Below, piece after piece: positions 25,263 through 37,183 of a DNA stretch of 64,000 bases. The notes beneath the pieces were generated by a model. It was given only the letters and a program-made list of their open reading frames with translations, ran no database searches and was not told the origin of the DNA. The translations under genes and the position numbers were made by a program. Location of the stretch: the NCBI GenBank assembly GCA_032622095.1, contig CP136066.1, positions 132,153,917-132,217,916 of the forward strand, written 5' to 3'. Numbering within the stretch: position 1 is the stretch's first letter; each line of letters begins with the position of its first letter. This DNA comes from Siphonodentalium dalli. Its lineage: Eukaryota; Mollusca; Scaphopoda; Gadilida; Siphonodentaliidae.

Positions 25263-27345
25263 TTAGTAAATAAGCTTCCCCGGCGTCTCTATAGTTTTCT
25301 GTACGCGATAAAGGGGTTTCAATTTGATTGTAAGTGACCCTGCGAGAACAATGGTCTCAGCTGACAAGAATTTAATGATAGGACGGTCATTTATCAGAGA
25401 CGTGGCGATGCTGCGATTTGGGGGAGGGGGTTCAGAAAGGAACATAATATTACTTATATAATAAGTAATTAATATGTTGAGATGCATTTGTATTTAAATT
25501 TCAACCCAGCATCATTATCGTAGTAAATTCCATGATTTGTAGTATATGCTGAACATATTTCTTTCTTATAGAATATAGCAATGGGTCGCCAAGTATTAGA
25601 TCATGTCATGAATTTATACTCTGGCTACTGTAGAGATCATATTTAACCCGTTAAAAATATGAGAACTTTTTAATATTCTGACGGAGAACTTTATAGCATT
25701 GAACATATATATATATTTCTTTGGTAATACTTGTTCCTTAATAATATATTTCACAATAGGGGTGGTCACAACTCCAGATTGCATGATTTGTCTGTGACTT
25801 TTGTGAGTCGACATCGAAATAAACTTTGAATTGATTACCCGTGAGAAATGTCATAATTGTAAAGGATGCCAATCAAACTCGACTCAACAAAGTGACATAT
25901 TTAATGGAACATCGAGCTGGGATCATTGTGACCTACATACACTGTGGAATACAGTATTTACCGAGGAACGACATTAACTAAGAATATATTAGCTACACTG
26001 ATTTTTTTTAATTGTTTATAAACTTCCCTATCTGAACATGAAAAATTTCACATTATTTGAACTGTGTAGAATTATCTCTACGGGCGTATATATAGTCAGG
26101 GTAGAGATCATGATATGATCTAGCTAAGTATATATCCATATAGTTTTTTTTCACAATTTACGTAGATCCGTCCATTGCATGTGTATATGTTGAAATCAAC
26201 TGGAAACAAGATAGCAAGGCGGGGAGAGTGTGTACACACGCACGTGACATTGGAACAGTGTTAATTATCTGCTTGGATGAACGGTTTGGACTATATCCTT
26301 TTTTTAACACACGGAAAAATTAGATTTCATAATATGAAAGTAGAAGATGTGAGCTTTATGTTCCGCACTGCTGTATAATTTGAAAGTTGTGTCATGGGAA
26401 CGGCATGTAAACAATGTAGACACATTTTGAGGAAAATATTTGAAAACAAATTTAATCCTATTCTACTACTGAAACCGATGGTGAAGACGCTGTTTTTGGT
26501 GTCATTTGTCATGTCTAGTTTCTAACTATTCCAATATCACATGGGGTAACAGGTGTGATATATGGCCATTTTGGGTCAGACATTCTACATAATTATATGG
26601 TTTACGACTAAGCATTGTTTGTGTATATTTCATTTTATTACTAACACATAATGCCACCTATCACAGAAAGTCAGCATTTTTCAATACCAATTGTCATCAT
26701 GGATGCCATTTTGAATAGAAAATTTTGCTCTAAGCATATTTATCGGATTTTGGATATGTTATAGAGGATATGATTATTATTCCTCTGAAAAATGGGTCTC
26801 TGAAAAATTTGCGGATGAAGATGGATGACTCTAAAATCATTGATACTTCAGTGATAATACAGCCATATTTTGTAGAACAAAATGTTGATAAACAACAAGT
26901 TTTGGGAAATTTTATACCATAGTTGACAGTGATTAGCATTATTTTGTTGTAATATATCGATTCTGATAACTAAAGCGTATTTTGAAGAAATGTTGTTGTT
27001 GTTGTTGTATCGTAATGGTATGGGGACCGTCTGATCGGATTGAGTACCTTTAAAAAGAACTACGGAATTGAACTAACTGCAGTTCATCGAACAAACATAT
27101 ATATAGTGCCACTCTCAACTGAAAATTATTGACTATACAAAATTGCGATTAGAGTATATTTGAGAAAAATGAATGTGTTCCAAGGATCAATGTAAATGAC
27201 TAAAATTCATGTTGACATTGTGTAACAAACTGGAAAACCGTTCTATTATTACATCCTTGTCAACAGAGGCTATTATTCTCGCATGGACAAATAAGATCCA
27301 ACGGAAACACATTATCGCGTACCGATATGGGGAACCTTGGAAAAT
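25263..27345. repeat. Inverted repeat, ~130 bp arms, ~1.8 kb spacer
   Basis: The reverse complement of 25263-25400 aligns with 27225-27345. Shared phrases include TTATCGCGTAC, ATTCTTGTCAGC/ATCCTTGTCAAC and ATTNTTCTCGCA. The outer flanks did not align by eye. It may be a degraded long-TIR element related to the two ~5 kb ones. Confidence 0.55.
27029..27053. mobile_element. Solo end of the GATTGAGTACCTTTAA family
   Basis: GATCGGATTGAGTACCTTTAA matches the right end of the element at 59150-59637, with TTAA at 27050-27053. The other end was not found. A (GTT)n run lies just outside. Confidence 0.5.
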
Positions 27346-28033
27346 AAAATATGTCACAAACATGGCGGTATCGCGAATGCACTTATTTCCGAAAACACAC
27401 GAGCGCTGCCGGCATCACTCGGAAGATCGGCTGATTAGAAAAATTTAACCGGAACAGAGAAACGATATCAAATTTACGCAAAAATATAACTAATAAAACG
27501 CGGTTTTTAGCGCTATATAAACGAATTAGCTCGGGAATAGTTTGCATATGTATGTTTTGAGACCCCTCTTCTCGAATTCGTATACATAAATTTTAGGGTT
27601 CAAATGAGCCATGTCCGTTTAACTAACATAAGAGCTGAAAGAACAATGCGAAAAGGAATCTTCTGTAGAAGCTTTGCACTGTGGTTGTTCCTTCATATAA
27701 CCCGGTCAATGTTTATTTTTAGTGCTGTTTGTCCTAAGAACCTATCGGGGCGGGCTGCTTTCAAAATAAACTAATTGGGGCATTCTTTTATATTTCGAAG
27801 TTTGAATTTCCAATTTGATACCTGATTAATGTTAAATAACCACGTATTTAGGAAACAAAATTACCATAAAAATTACGTTTTAATTTTAACGTCTTCACAA
27901 AAATGCAAGAATGGGCGCATAGAAATGGCTGGCTGATGACTTACCGTTTACAGAAAGAAATAAGATGAATTCATTTAGATAGGAAATCCACTCAATATTC
28001 ATATTCCTGGTGCCGAATTTTTATTTCCAAGAT
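27346..28033. other. Unassigned DNA
   Basis: No coding or repeat structure that I can support. Confidence 0.4.
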
Positions 28034-28075
28034 ATTTTGTAGTGTTTTTTTTTTTTTATTTATTTATTTTTTTAT

Positions 28076-28501
28076 TGGAATAAACAGACATCAATGAAGA
28101 ATGTAAATACAGACAGGGTATATGTTATTATAAATTAAGTTACATTCTTCCAATTCTCTCACATCTCACTCACTTCATTACACGTCTTTCATACGTCATA
28201 TGCACTCCCAGTGACTTACATGTGAATAGGCATAAATCGAATAATGTGTTCATTTTATATAGTAATCCAGATTTTAAATCTTTTGAACTTTGTTCCTGTG
28301 TACGGCGCATCGGTATGGCATCTATTAAACTATAGACGGCATTGTGGTATTGGGGCGATAATAGTATTTCTTGGGTATAGTAATTAAGTGAGTTTTTGAA
28401 CTGTTGAAGAGAAAATTTCCAGGAAAAGTTTATTTGTGTTGACTAGTGCATATATGTATAGCCTTTTCTAAAAGGAACCAGTTTTTCGAAAATTCTTGTT
28501 T
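28076..28501 (-). pseudogene. LINE 3' end: last codons and 3' UTR
   Basis: Beyond the nested element the LINE frame resumes and terminates after CTSQHK at about 28425. The remaining ~350 bp to the A-rich tail is the 3' UTR. Confidence 0.75.
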
Positions 28502-29121
28502 GTTATACCCCCACTTTCGAAGAAAATGGGGGGTATACTGGATTGACTGCGTCCGTCACACTTTCTCCCTCCGTTTGTCCGTCCGTCCGTCGAGCCGTCC
28601 ATCCATCCGTCCGTCCGACCTCATAAACTCGAACAACTATGAACCGATTTCAATAATTTTTTGTATGCAATCTCCTTAGGACTGCCTCTCCGCATGATGC
28701 TAATTGTGGTTCGGTCAGACTTTTTTTTTTTAAAGTAAGCCTCATTTTCGACTTATTTTGACTTAGAAAATTCTGTCCGACTTAATAACTTTAACAAATA
28801 TGAACCGATTTCAATAATTTTTGCTATACATTCTGCTCACAATACCCTCTCTACATGATGCGGCTAGGGATTGACTCAGACTGTTTTTCGTAATATTACA
28901 CTTCATTTTTCTACTTATTTTGACTTAGAAAATTCTGTCCGACTTAATAACTTTAACAAATTGAATAATTTTTTCTGTACAAGCTTCTTGTGATACCATA
29001 TCGATATTAATAGTCCAAATTTTTCTTTAAAGTTAAAAATCTTTTTTGTTGGGTTTACGGATAATGCGGGTTGAATTTGCCACGGTGGGGGTATGCTAGC
29101 ACTCGAGTGCACACCTCTTGT
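28502..29121. mobile_element. TATACCCCC-ended element nested in the LINE
   Basis: It starts TTATACCCCCACTTTCGAAG and ends GCACACCTCTTGTT, with CCGTC runs near the start and an internal ~161 bp tandem repeat (CAATAATTTTT phrases at 28651, 28812 and 28963). If it is removed, the LINE reading frame rejoins exactly (SKQ then EFSKNW on the minus strand), so it inserted after the LINE. TCTTGTTT occurs at both edges, either as a duplication or as element-end similarity; insertion between two T without duplication, as in Helentrons, also fits. A second copy is at 37446-38042. Confidence 0.87.
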
Positions 29122-30325
29122 TTCGATTGGCATCGTGCGGTATACTTCTCACATTGGTATCTATAATTCAATTCCTTGAGGAAAACATTTAGCGATAAGT
29201 TAATTGGCTTGAATTTGGTCCTATAAATGTATTGTTTAATTAGAAGCCATAGCATGTTCGTTATAAAGTTCGGATTCGTTGGTGATGAACCGAGAATCAT
29301 TGTCATCTGTTGGGGACAGAGATCAATGCTGTTAATTTTACCCCAATCGCTGAGTTCCTTAATGAATTTCTGAATGTGAACACAGTTCCAAAATATGTGG
29401 GAGATGTCTTCTGTCTCGCTTTTATATCTATCGCATTTATCATCTTGTTAGTTGATAAAGGGTAGTTTATCTAGTTTACACCATTGAATTGTGTTGTCAG
29501 GAAAAAACGCTTCCATTTTCTGTGTGCTACTGTAGAAGTTGGAATATCGATTAAGATGTTATAAAAGTCCTGTCCTCCTCAACAGTTTTTAAGCAGTTTA
29601 ATGAAATTATTTGGTAAAAGGGGGCTGCAAGTTCGAGTTATAGGCTGGTCAAGTTTTTTTGTGAGTAATTTTATTTGATGTTGAATGTTATTAAGAGTGA
29701 TGAAGTTTGTGCGTATGTTATAAATCTTTAGTAAATCATCTCGTGTAAGAAAGCGATCATTATTGTCCAGCATATCATTTACAAATATAATCCATTTTTC
29801 TCGCCAGGAGGTGAAATTTATTACTTTTCCGTACTGCTTTATGTTTGGGTTATTCCATAACGTACATGCTGATATTTTGCGATTGTTTCTGTCTTTCTCT
29901 AGAAATTTTGTGAATGCCATCAGGACATCATGCCAAAAAGGATTGGTTAATTTTTTTGCCTGTTTTTCTATGTAAGAATAGTCATAAGTAGGGAACATAG
30001 GGTCATCGCGTAAAGGTATATCTGATAAGGGGATCCATTTGGCACTTATGGTTACGAGGCGCCTCACCCAAGTTATTTTCATGGACAGCATAAATTTGTT
30101 TATATCAACCATTTTTAATCCGCCATTCTTATAATCTTGACAAATAACTTTGCGTTTAATACGATCACGCTTCGAGTTCCAGAGAAAATTAAAGAGCGTT
30201 GTGTCAAGATTTTTCATAAAAATATTACTGGGATTTGGTAGAGCTACAAAAAGGTGCATTAATTTTGGGAGTATTAGTGATTTTATCAGCGTTATTCGAC
30301 CAATGGGTGAAAGTAACTGGTGTTT
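29122..30325 (-). pseudogene. LINE fragment: RT thumb and C-terminal domain
   Basis: After the TAG at 30326 the same frame continues with LLSPIGRITLIKSLILPKL, a conserved post-RT motif of L1-like elements, then a 226-codon open stretch (29579-30259). A stop at 29579 and a frameshift near 29500 follow. The next frame has DISHIFWNC (about 29400), typical of the C-terminal zinc-knuckle region, although its first CxxC is degenerate. The frame runs into the nested element at 29121. Confidence 0.85.
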
Positions 30326-31051
30326 CTATGTTGCTATCAAACGTTTGACTTCAGCAAGTTTTCTATCATAATTGATATCCATTTTGTCAAGGTTGGTATC
30401 AAAGTATATTCCAAGGAGATTGAAAGTACTATCAAATTTTAGACCAAGATCTGGGCATATAATATCCGTATACTCCGTATAAGAGCCAATCCACGATGCC
30501 TGACATTTGCTATTGTTAGTTTTCAGGCCTGAATAATCTGCAAATGAGTTTAAAACAGTATATACTTCCCTGAGGGTTTCTTCGCTACCGTCTAAGATGA
30601 GAGTCGTGTCGTCTGCATACTGTGTAATTTTGTATTCTAAATTGCCAAGGTTGATACCTTTAATGCGGTCATTGGACTTAATCATAATAGCTAAGATTTC
30701 CGCGCATATCAAAAAAATATATGGCGAGACTGGGTCACCCTGTCGACAGCCACGATATAGTTTGAAACTCTGAGATATATGGCCATTTATTAAAATAGAT
30801 GAGTTGATATTCGTATAAAATATAGAAATCCACCTCTTCATGGCATCTCCAAAATTAAAAAAGTTAAGGCATTTATGAATAAATTTCCATGATACTGAAT
30901 CAAAAGCTTTTTCGAAGTCTAGGAGGAGCAGTAACCCAGGTTTAGCGGCCAATTTCGTCTCGTGAATAAGGTCATAGATAAGTCTAGTATTATCCCTGAT
31001 GTAGCGATTTTTTAAGAATCCCGTTTTATCGTCACTTATATGGTAGAACAC
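30326..31051 (-). pseudogene. Reverse transcriptase core (LINE)
   Basis: This 241-codon open stretch is the palm/fingers of a non-LTR reverse transcriptase. LLLLDFEKAFDSVSW (residues ~41-55) carries the first catalytic Asp. YRGCRQGDPVSPYIF (~99-113) is the conserved RQGDP motif, and QYADDTTLILDGS (~144-156) carries the YADD catalytic pair. The phrasing is closest to the L1/Tx1-like group known to me, but a clade call needs a tree. The open stretch begins after a frameshift near 31050 and ends at a TAG (30326-30328) where relatives usually have Trp. It is not functional as it stands. Confidence 0.95.
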
Positions 31052-31425
31052 ATTTTAATCTTTCAGCTATGCATGAAGAAGCTATTAATTTGTAAGATAT
31101 ATTCAACAGTGAAATTGGTCGTCAGTTTTTCAAATGATGTCTTAATTCTTTATCCTTTTTGGGGATCAGAGTAATTAATCCTTGTTTCTGGGTGATTGAG
31201 AGTTCCCCTTTATCATAAGCTTCATTGTGTGATTCATATAGAATTGGGCCTAAGTCAAGCCTGAAAAATTTCCAAAACTCATATGGGTATCCATCTAGTC
31301 CGCTGCATTTATCATTTTGCAATCGCTTCAATGCACAAGTTAGTTCAGTTAGAGTTATTGGTTCTTCTATACTGTTGGCAGTGTTGTGGGACAATATTGT
31401 ATGGTCTTTATCAAGAATAGTATGA
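31052..31425 (-). pseudogene. LINE fragment: N-terminal part of the RT domain
   Basis: The frame reads LKRLQNDKCSGLDGYPYEFW, matching the RT-0/RT-1 region upstream of the catalytic core, then LITLIPKKDKELRHHLKN. A TGA at 31122-31124 replaces the Trp of the usual NWRPISLLN motif; reading on gives RPISLLN. A frameshift follows before 31051. The 5' edge coincides with the target duplication at 31426, so truncation happened at insertion. Confidence 0.9.
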
Positions 31426-31440
31426 ATTTTGTAGTGTTTT

Positions 31441-32988
31441 TAGCTCAAATTTACTTCGTAAAGTTTGAGCTATTGTCATGGCTTGGTATCCATCGTCCGT
31501 GCGTGCGTGTGTGCGCATGTGTGATTGTCAACAATTTCCTTTAGCATGGGCTACAGGTCCTACCTTTGGTCGGATCATAATAAAATTTGTCATGGATGTT
31601 AACAATGACATGTAGATAGGAACGAGTCATTTTGGGGTCATTCGGCCATAAAACATGGCCGCCGGCAGCCATCTTGGATTTTACTCTTTGCATGACTAAA
31701 TCCGTTGGCATGGGCTACAGGTCATACCTTTGGTCGGATCATTATGAAATTTGTCATGGGCATTGTCATTGACATATAGATGGGAACGAGTCATTTTGGG
31801 GTCATTCGGCAAAAAAACATGGCTGCCAGCAGCCATCTTGGATTTAAAAATTTCAATCCATTAGCACCGGCTACAGGCCGGAGTGTTCGTCTGATCATGA
31901 TATTTGTTGTGGAAGTTAATATTGACATGTAGATGGGAACGAGTGATTTTGGGGTAATTCGGCCATAAAACATGGCCACCATCTTGGATTTTACTCTTTG
32001 TATGACTAAATTCTTTGACACAGGCTACAGGTCGTATCTTTGGTCAGATCATCATGAAATTTGTCATGGATGTTAACATTGACATGTAAATGGGAACGAG
32101 TAATTTGGGGTCATTCGGCAAAAAAACATGGCTGCCAGTGGCCATCTTGGATTTCAAAATTCAATCCATTAGCACGGGCTACAGGCCGTACTGTTTTTCT
32201 GATCATCATGAAATTTAGTAATTTATGTTAATATTGACATGTAGATGGGAACGAGTCATTTTGGGGTCATTCGGCAAAAAAAATGGCCGCCAGCAGCCAT
32301 CTTGGATTTTACTCTTTGCATGACTAAATCCTTTGTCACAGGCTACAGGTCGTACCTTTCTTTGGATCATCATGATATTTGTCATGGATGTTAATATTGA
32401 CATGTAGATGGGACCGAGTCATTTTGGGGTCATTCGGCCATAAAACATGGCCGCCAGCAGCCATCTTGGATTTTACTCTTTGCATGACTAAATCCTTTGG
32501 CATGGGCTACAGGTTGTACCTTTGGTCAGATCATTATGAAATTTGTCATTGTTGTTGACATTGACATTTAGCCATCTTGGATTTCAAAATTCAATCCTTT
32601 GGCACGGGCTACAAGTCGTAGCTTTGGTCCGATCATTATGAAATGGCTGTTAACATTGACATGTAGATGGGTAAAGAGTCATTTTGGGGTCATTCGGCTA
32701 TAAAACATGTCCACTATCTTGGATTTTACTCTATGCATGACTAAATCCTTTGGCACACCCTACAGTCCACTTCCCTCAGGCAATCACCAAACTTCATATT
32801 AATCTTGATATTGGTCTACTAGATGGAATCTCATTCGAAAACATAGCCACCTGCAACCATCTTGGATTTTACTTTATATATATCTCTTCATGTGGATAAT
32901 CTTGTATTACAGATATTTCAACTTTCTGCATTCCTAATCGCTCCATTGACTGTAACACATTAAATTATTCCCTTTCCAAGTTGAGCTA
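31441..32988. mobile_element. AGCTCAA-ended element with ~165 bp tandem core (copy B)
   Basis: The left end is TAGCTCAAATTTACTT and the right end AAGTTGAGCTA. About eight imperfect monomers share the phrases GGCTACAGGTCGTACCTTTG, ACATGTAGATGGGAACGAGT and CAGCCATCTTGGATTTTAC. It directly abuts the target duplication of the LINE. It is longer than copy A because it has more monomers. Confidence 0.85.
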
Positions 32989-33339
32989 CAGTGTCATTTA
33001 CACTCATTCAACTTGTTTTGGAACTTTTATTTGGATCATTCGAACTGTGGGATGGGACTCTAGAAACGGCACTCGTAAAATTAATCTTTGGGATTTCCCC
33101 AAAATATGTTTCTAAAAAAACGGTCCACTGATACCGCTAAATGAGCACGTTTTCTCTTGAGCGGAGTAATGAACGTCATTAAAATAATGGATACGTGTTT
33201 AATATTGGAGACGAATAGTTTTATAATACACAGTTTTTATTCTGAAGATTCAGAATATTTCTTCAGTTTTTAAAAGCAACATTTTAGTTATTTATAGAGG
33301 GATCAATATTTTTGTTCAGGTTTTCCATTCTAGAGTTAT
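32989..33339. other. Unassigned DNA
   Basis: AT-rich with no clear feature. Confidence 0.4.
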
Positions 33340-33600
33340 TCATCTTTGTTTATATGGAAATGTTGGCTTTTTGGTCCGTCCGATGTCTCTTCAGGCCATA
33401 ACTTCAACAGCAATGCTTGGATCTCAATGAAATTTGGTATGGTTGTTCACCACTATGAGGACATTCAATGGCATGTTTAATTGTTTTGTTTAGGTGTTTT
33501 TCATTCTATAGTTATTCATCTGTTTATCTGAAAATGCTGATCTTTGGGTCCATCTGTCTGAGTATATCAGTCATAGTTTATAGGTATGCCCACACTAGGC
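33340..33600. repeat. ~169 bp tandem repeat related to 23426-23780
   Basis: GTTATTCATCT phrases at about 33342 and 33511 are the reverse complement of the GATGAATAAC phrases at 23.4-23.8 kb. A GTCCGTCCGATG stretch lies inside. Confidence 0.6.
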
Positions 33601-34981
33601 GTTATGCCACATTATGACCTGGCCGACAGTCCATCTCTTGTCTTTTCAGGACCAAACTAATAAATATATGTTAGTTTTATAATTGATAATGTTTTCACAG
33701 ATGTCTAAACACGCGAAAATAAATATTTCATAAATTCCCATAAATGGCTATCAGTATATGGAATATGATGCTACATTTAATTTACTAACAAATTTACCTA
33801 ATTATTCATCCATTTCGACATGAATAGAGGCACCAAATCGGAAGCAGGAAGGAGAATTTAGGAAACCGTTGAAGGATCCAAACTAAATCTGCTTCTGAAT
33901 AATACGTCTGGGATTCTGAATCTGGGCTATCAAAGCTGGTACTATTATGCAGTTAGCTCATTTATCGCCGTAGGCAGATTCATTCTGTGTACACAGGCGT
34001 ATTTGTTCATCGTAACACTCAAGTTTTTGTTCGCGTTTTTATGATGTACTTATAGATTTTGGGATACGAATCTCCCAGGTGAAAACGTTTGGCTTGTATA
34101 CTCTCAAATAATGTCCCTACCTATGCAACTTAGAGTCGTAAAAGTTAATATACTTGTACATGTATATTTGAATAGCCGAAACAGCATACATAAGTTTTTA
34201 TTCTTAGTTTCCATAACCGCTATACATGTATACATACCGTCACTGATAAAGCCCACACGATTTTCACATTATATATATGTCACTGAATTTAGCAATTCAC
34301 TATAGGATATGGCATGTGTTTTTCATTGGATCAAACAATGATCTTGGTCATTTAAGTAAACATAGTCAGTATTGTTGGATGCTCGATTTGATAAAACAAG
34401 AAAGAATCAACTCACAGTGATACCTCAACTTTTCATTGTAATGCAACCGTCTATACCTCAGACTTAGACAGGTACATGTATTTAGTTCTGTTACATCGTT
34501 TTTCTGTGGTCTCATAAATTCTATATCACTGACCAGAATGGATTTATTTATTATTATAATGAATAATTAGTTTGTTAAAATGTGTTTTTGTTAACAAATC
34601 AAATGCAAGTCCATACACTGAGGTTCATTTGTGGGAATTTGGTGAAGACTAAGATTTTCATGATTTTAAGCCGCCATCTTGATGGTCATCTTTGAACTAT
34701 TATCAAATGTTGAGCTGAAATTTATATATTGATTCATCCAGAAAACATATCTTTCGGTCGATGTCATATTCAGCAATTGGGTCAGAGGAGGGGCTTAAAA
34801 ATTTGCAAAAATATTTTGTTGCCGATTTTCACCAAATATTAAATACAGGTTTGGCGCATCCTGAATTTTCTAAAGATCCTATCATTCAAATTGTTTCAAT
34901 CCAACGAAAAATGGCGGAGTTATGGGTCCTCAAAATTCAGCATTTTTCTAGAGTGTCTTGTCGCCCTATCTCCTCCGAAAC
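33601..34981. other. Unassigned intronic DNA
   Basis: No gene or clear repeat. A CCGCCATCTTGATGG motif is at about 34670. Confidence 0.4.
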
Positions 34982-35903
34982 TACCGTAAATTTTGGCGTA
35001 TAAGTTGCATCTTTTTTACCTGAATATATAGCCCAGAATATTGGTGCACCTTATACAATGGTAACTCAAAATGGGGATGAAATCTTGACTCATTTTCGGG
35101 GAGTTTTGAGCCACAACTGGTAAGTACACACCTGTTGTGACGACAAGGAGATATTCACAGCAAATATCAGCAGATAATATATTCATTGAATTAAAATATT
35201 GAACACAGTTATCTTACTATTCACTTTTATTCCCAAAATCACGGAAAGAAAGTGTGATATAATGGGATATCTGCAAAAGCGAAAGTACAAATTCGGAATA
35301 AACAACAAAATGGACTTGTCTTTTGAACAAAATGGACTCGTCTTACGGTTTAACCTCCAAAAGAAATGGATACATTACACAATTTATAAAAAATTTAAGA
35401 AGCATAAACTTCATGTTAAACTAAGTAAAAATGCACCTGAATTACGACGGATGAGAGCGAAACCGAAAGTACAAAACTCATCTTACAATTTTACCAGCAA
35501 TAGAAATGGACACATTCCGCTTGCTTAATTTGACATGTACTTTGTGCTGTCCGACTTAGTGTTAATTAACAACTGTGTGATTAGATATATTTAATTTGCG
35601 TTAGTCTGGAGGCCATTATTCGCCCATTGTTTGATTGGATGTCGGCGATTTCAATGTCGGCATCTTTGACCTCTGCGACCATGTGTGCAATGTTTCTATT
35701 GTGATACATTAATACAGTTCATTAAGTAAATTGTGCTCTGTCTTTTTTATAAGCAGAGGTACTTAGTATGATGCTTATGCAGTTATAAAAACACCAATGC
35801 TATGTATTGGGGGGGGGGGGGGGTCAAACTTTAGTTTATTAGACATCTTGTTACTTTTTATCTATCAGTGCTAGTATATACATCTTGACATGGAAATGTC
35901 ACA

Positions 35904-36116
35904 GTTACGAAACGCGATTTAAGTTGGAAGTTGTGAAATTCGCAGAGAGCAGTGGTAACTGTGCGGCAGAGAGACAGTTTTGTGTCAGTGAGAAGTTAGT
36001 GAGGGACTGGAGATGATCGAAAGATGTGTTGGCTGAGATGCACTGTGATAAGGGAGCCAACTGCGGAAAGAGTGCTCAGTGCATCACTGTTGGCAGTTTC
36101 GCCTATTTAGCATAGT
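35904..36116 (+). pseudogene. Pogo-like transposase N-terminal fragment
   Basis: The plus-strand frame reads YETRFKLEVVKFAESSGNCA then AERQFCVSEKLVRDWR, a good match to the N-terminal helix-turn-helix of pogo/Tigger-type transposases (family knowledge: the VRDW motif after a KLxVVxFAE helix). A TGA replaces the codon after VRDWR, then the frame continues with DVLAEMHCDKG. No CENP-B-type second domain or DDE catalytic domain follows before the inserted repeat at 36147. It is a dead fragment. Confidence 0.82.
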
Positions 36117-36146
36117 ATTCACCTATGTTTTGTCCCAATGTTTTTA

Positions 36147-36935
36147 TACCCCCGCAACGAAGTTAGGGGGGGTATACTGGAGTCAGCTTGTCTGTCCGTC
36201 CGTCCGTCCGTCGGCGTCGTCCGTCCGTGGACACAAATTTGTCCGGAGTTTTTCTCAGTCGTTTTTTGATCAATTTCCGTGAAACTTGGCACAGACATCA
36301 ACCACCATGGGAACCTGTGTACCTGCGCTTATGACGTCTGTTGGACTTTTTTTTAGTGGAGTTATCCCCCCTTTTTCAACTTAGAAAATTTTCACAACAT
36401 GTATACTTTTGTCCGAGCTTTTATTCCTACATTTTTCAGTCAATTTTTTTAAAACGTGGCACAGATATTTAGTACCATGGGAACTTGTGCACTTGCGATT
36501 ATGACGTCTGTCCGACATTTTTTGGTGGAGTTATCCCCCTTTTTTTATTTAGAAACTTTTTTTGCAACATTCATAATTTTGTCCGAGCTTTTATTCCTAC
36601 ATTTTTCGGTCAATGTTTTTTAATCTTGGCACTGATATTTAGTACCATGGGAACCTGTGCACCTGTGATTATGACGTCTGTCTGACATTTTTTGGTGGAG
36701 TTATTCCTCTTTTACAACTTAGAATTTTTTTCGCAACATACATAATTTTGTCCAAGCTTTTATTCCTATATTTTTCGGTCAATAGGTTTAAGATTAGGGT
36801 TATGGTTGTACACCTGCAATGGGAACTGTTATTTTATTATTTTAACTAAATGTTTACTGACATGTGAAACATCTTAGTATTTTAAAAACAGGGGGGTATC
36901 CGTAGTCCTATTGGGACAGTCACACCTCTAGTTTT
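36147..36935. mobile_element. TATACCCCC-type element with ~170 bp tandem core
   Basis: It starts TTATACCCCCGCAACGAAG, followed by a GTCCGTCCGTCC run, and ends near GGGGTATCCG...CACACCTCTAGTTTT. A ~170 bp unit recurs four times, with GTCCGAGCTTTTATTCCTAC-like phrases at about 36241, 36411, 36581 and 36750. It is a different family from 28502-29121 but has similar ends. It is nested in the pogo-like element. Confidence 0.78.
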
Positions 36936-37183
36936 GTTTAGGAACAAACACTTTCCCCCTCTATTCACAGGATGAATAATAAGCAAAACTTAAGTTAAGA
37001 TTTTGTAAACATTCTTTAATATAACAACATTTGGGAGGCATACTTACGTCACTTAACCGACAATACACCATCAAAAGTAGGTGCGACTTATACACCGGTA
37101 ACTGGCAAAAGGAAGGGTTTTGGAGTGAAAAATAGTGGTGCGACTTACACAAAGATGCAACTTATACACAAAAATTTATGGTA

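Larger units (their letters stand above)
28049..31425 (-). mobile_element. 5'-truncated L1-like LINE retrotransposon
   Basis: The element lies on the minus strand between a 15 bp target duplication (ATTTTGTAGTGTTTT at 28034-28048 and 31426-31440). It ends in an A/TAAA-rich tail, seen as T at 28049-28075. Coding order on the minus strand is: RT start, RT core with catalytic residues, C-terminal domain with a degenerate zinc-knuckle-like region. There is no endonuclease domain because the 5' part is missing. Several stops and frameshifts show it is dead. A 620 bp repeat (28502-29121) has inserted into its C-terminal coding region. It lies in intron 3, antisense to the host gene. Confidence 0.93.
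34982..37183. mobile_element. Pogo-like DNA transposon, broken and invaded
   Basis: TACCGTAAATTTTGGCGTAT at the left and the reverse complement of TACCATAAATTTTTGTGTAT at the right form TIRs that share a long inner stretch (TAAGTTGCATC, TAAGTCGCACC). TA is at both ends (34982-34983, 37182-37183), as expected for pogo/Tc1-mariner elements. A pogo-type transposase N-terminus lies inside at 35904-36100. The catalytic DDE region is missing, probably deleted, and another element (36147-36935) has inserted. A run of 15 G is at 35809-35823. Confidence 0.82.

Noticed and set aside
29763-31425. Plus-strand frames over the LINE
   Set aside because: They are antisense shadows of the reverse transcriptase.
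35199-35528. 109-codon frame inside the pogo-like element
   Set aside because: Lys/Asn-rich reading of AT-rich DNA. The true transposase fragment lies downstream in its own frame.
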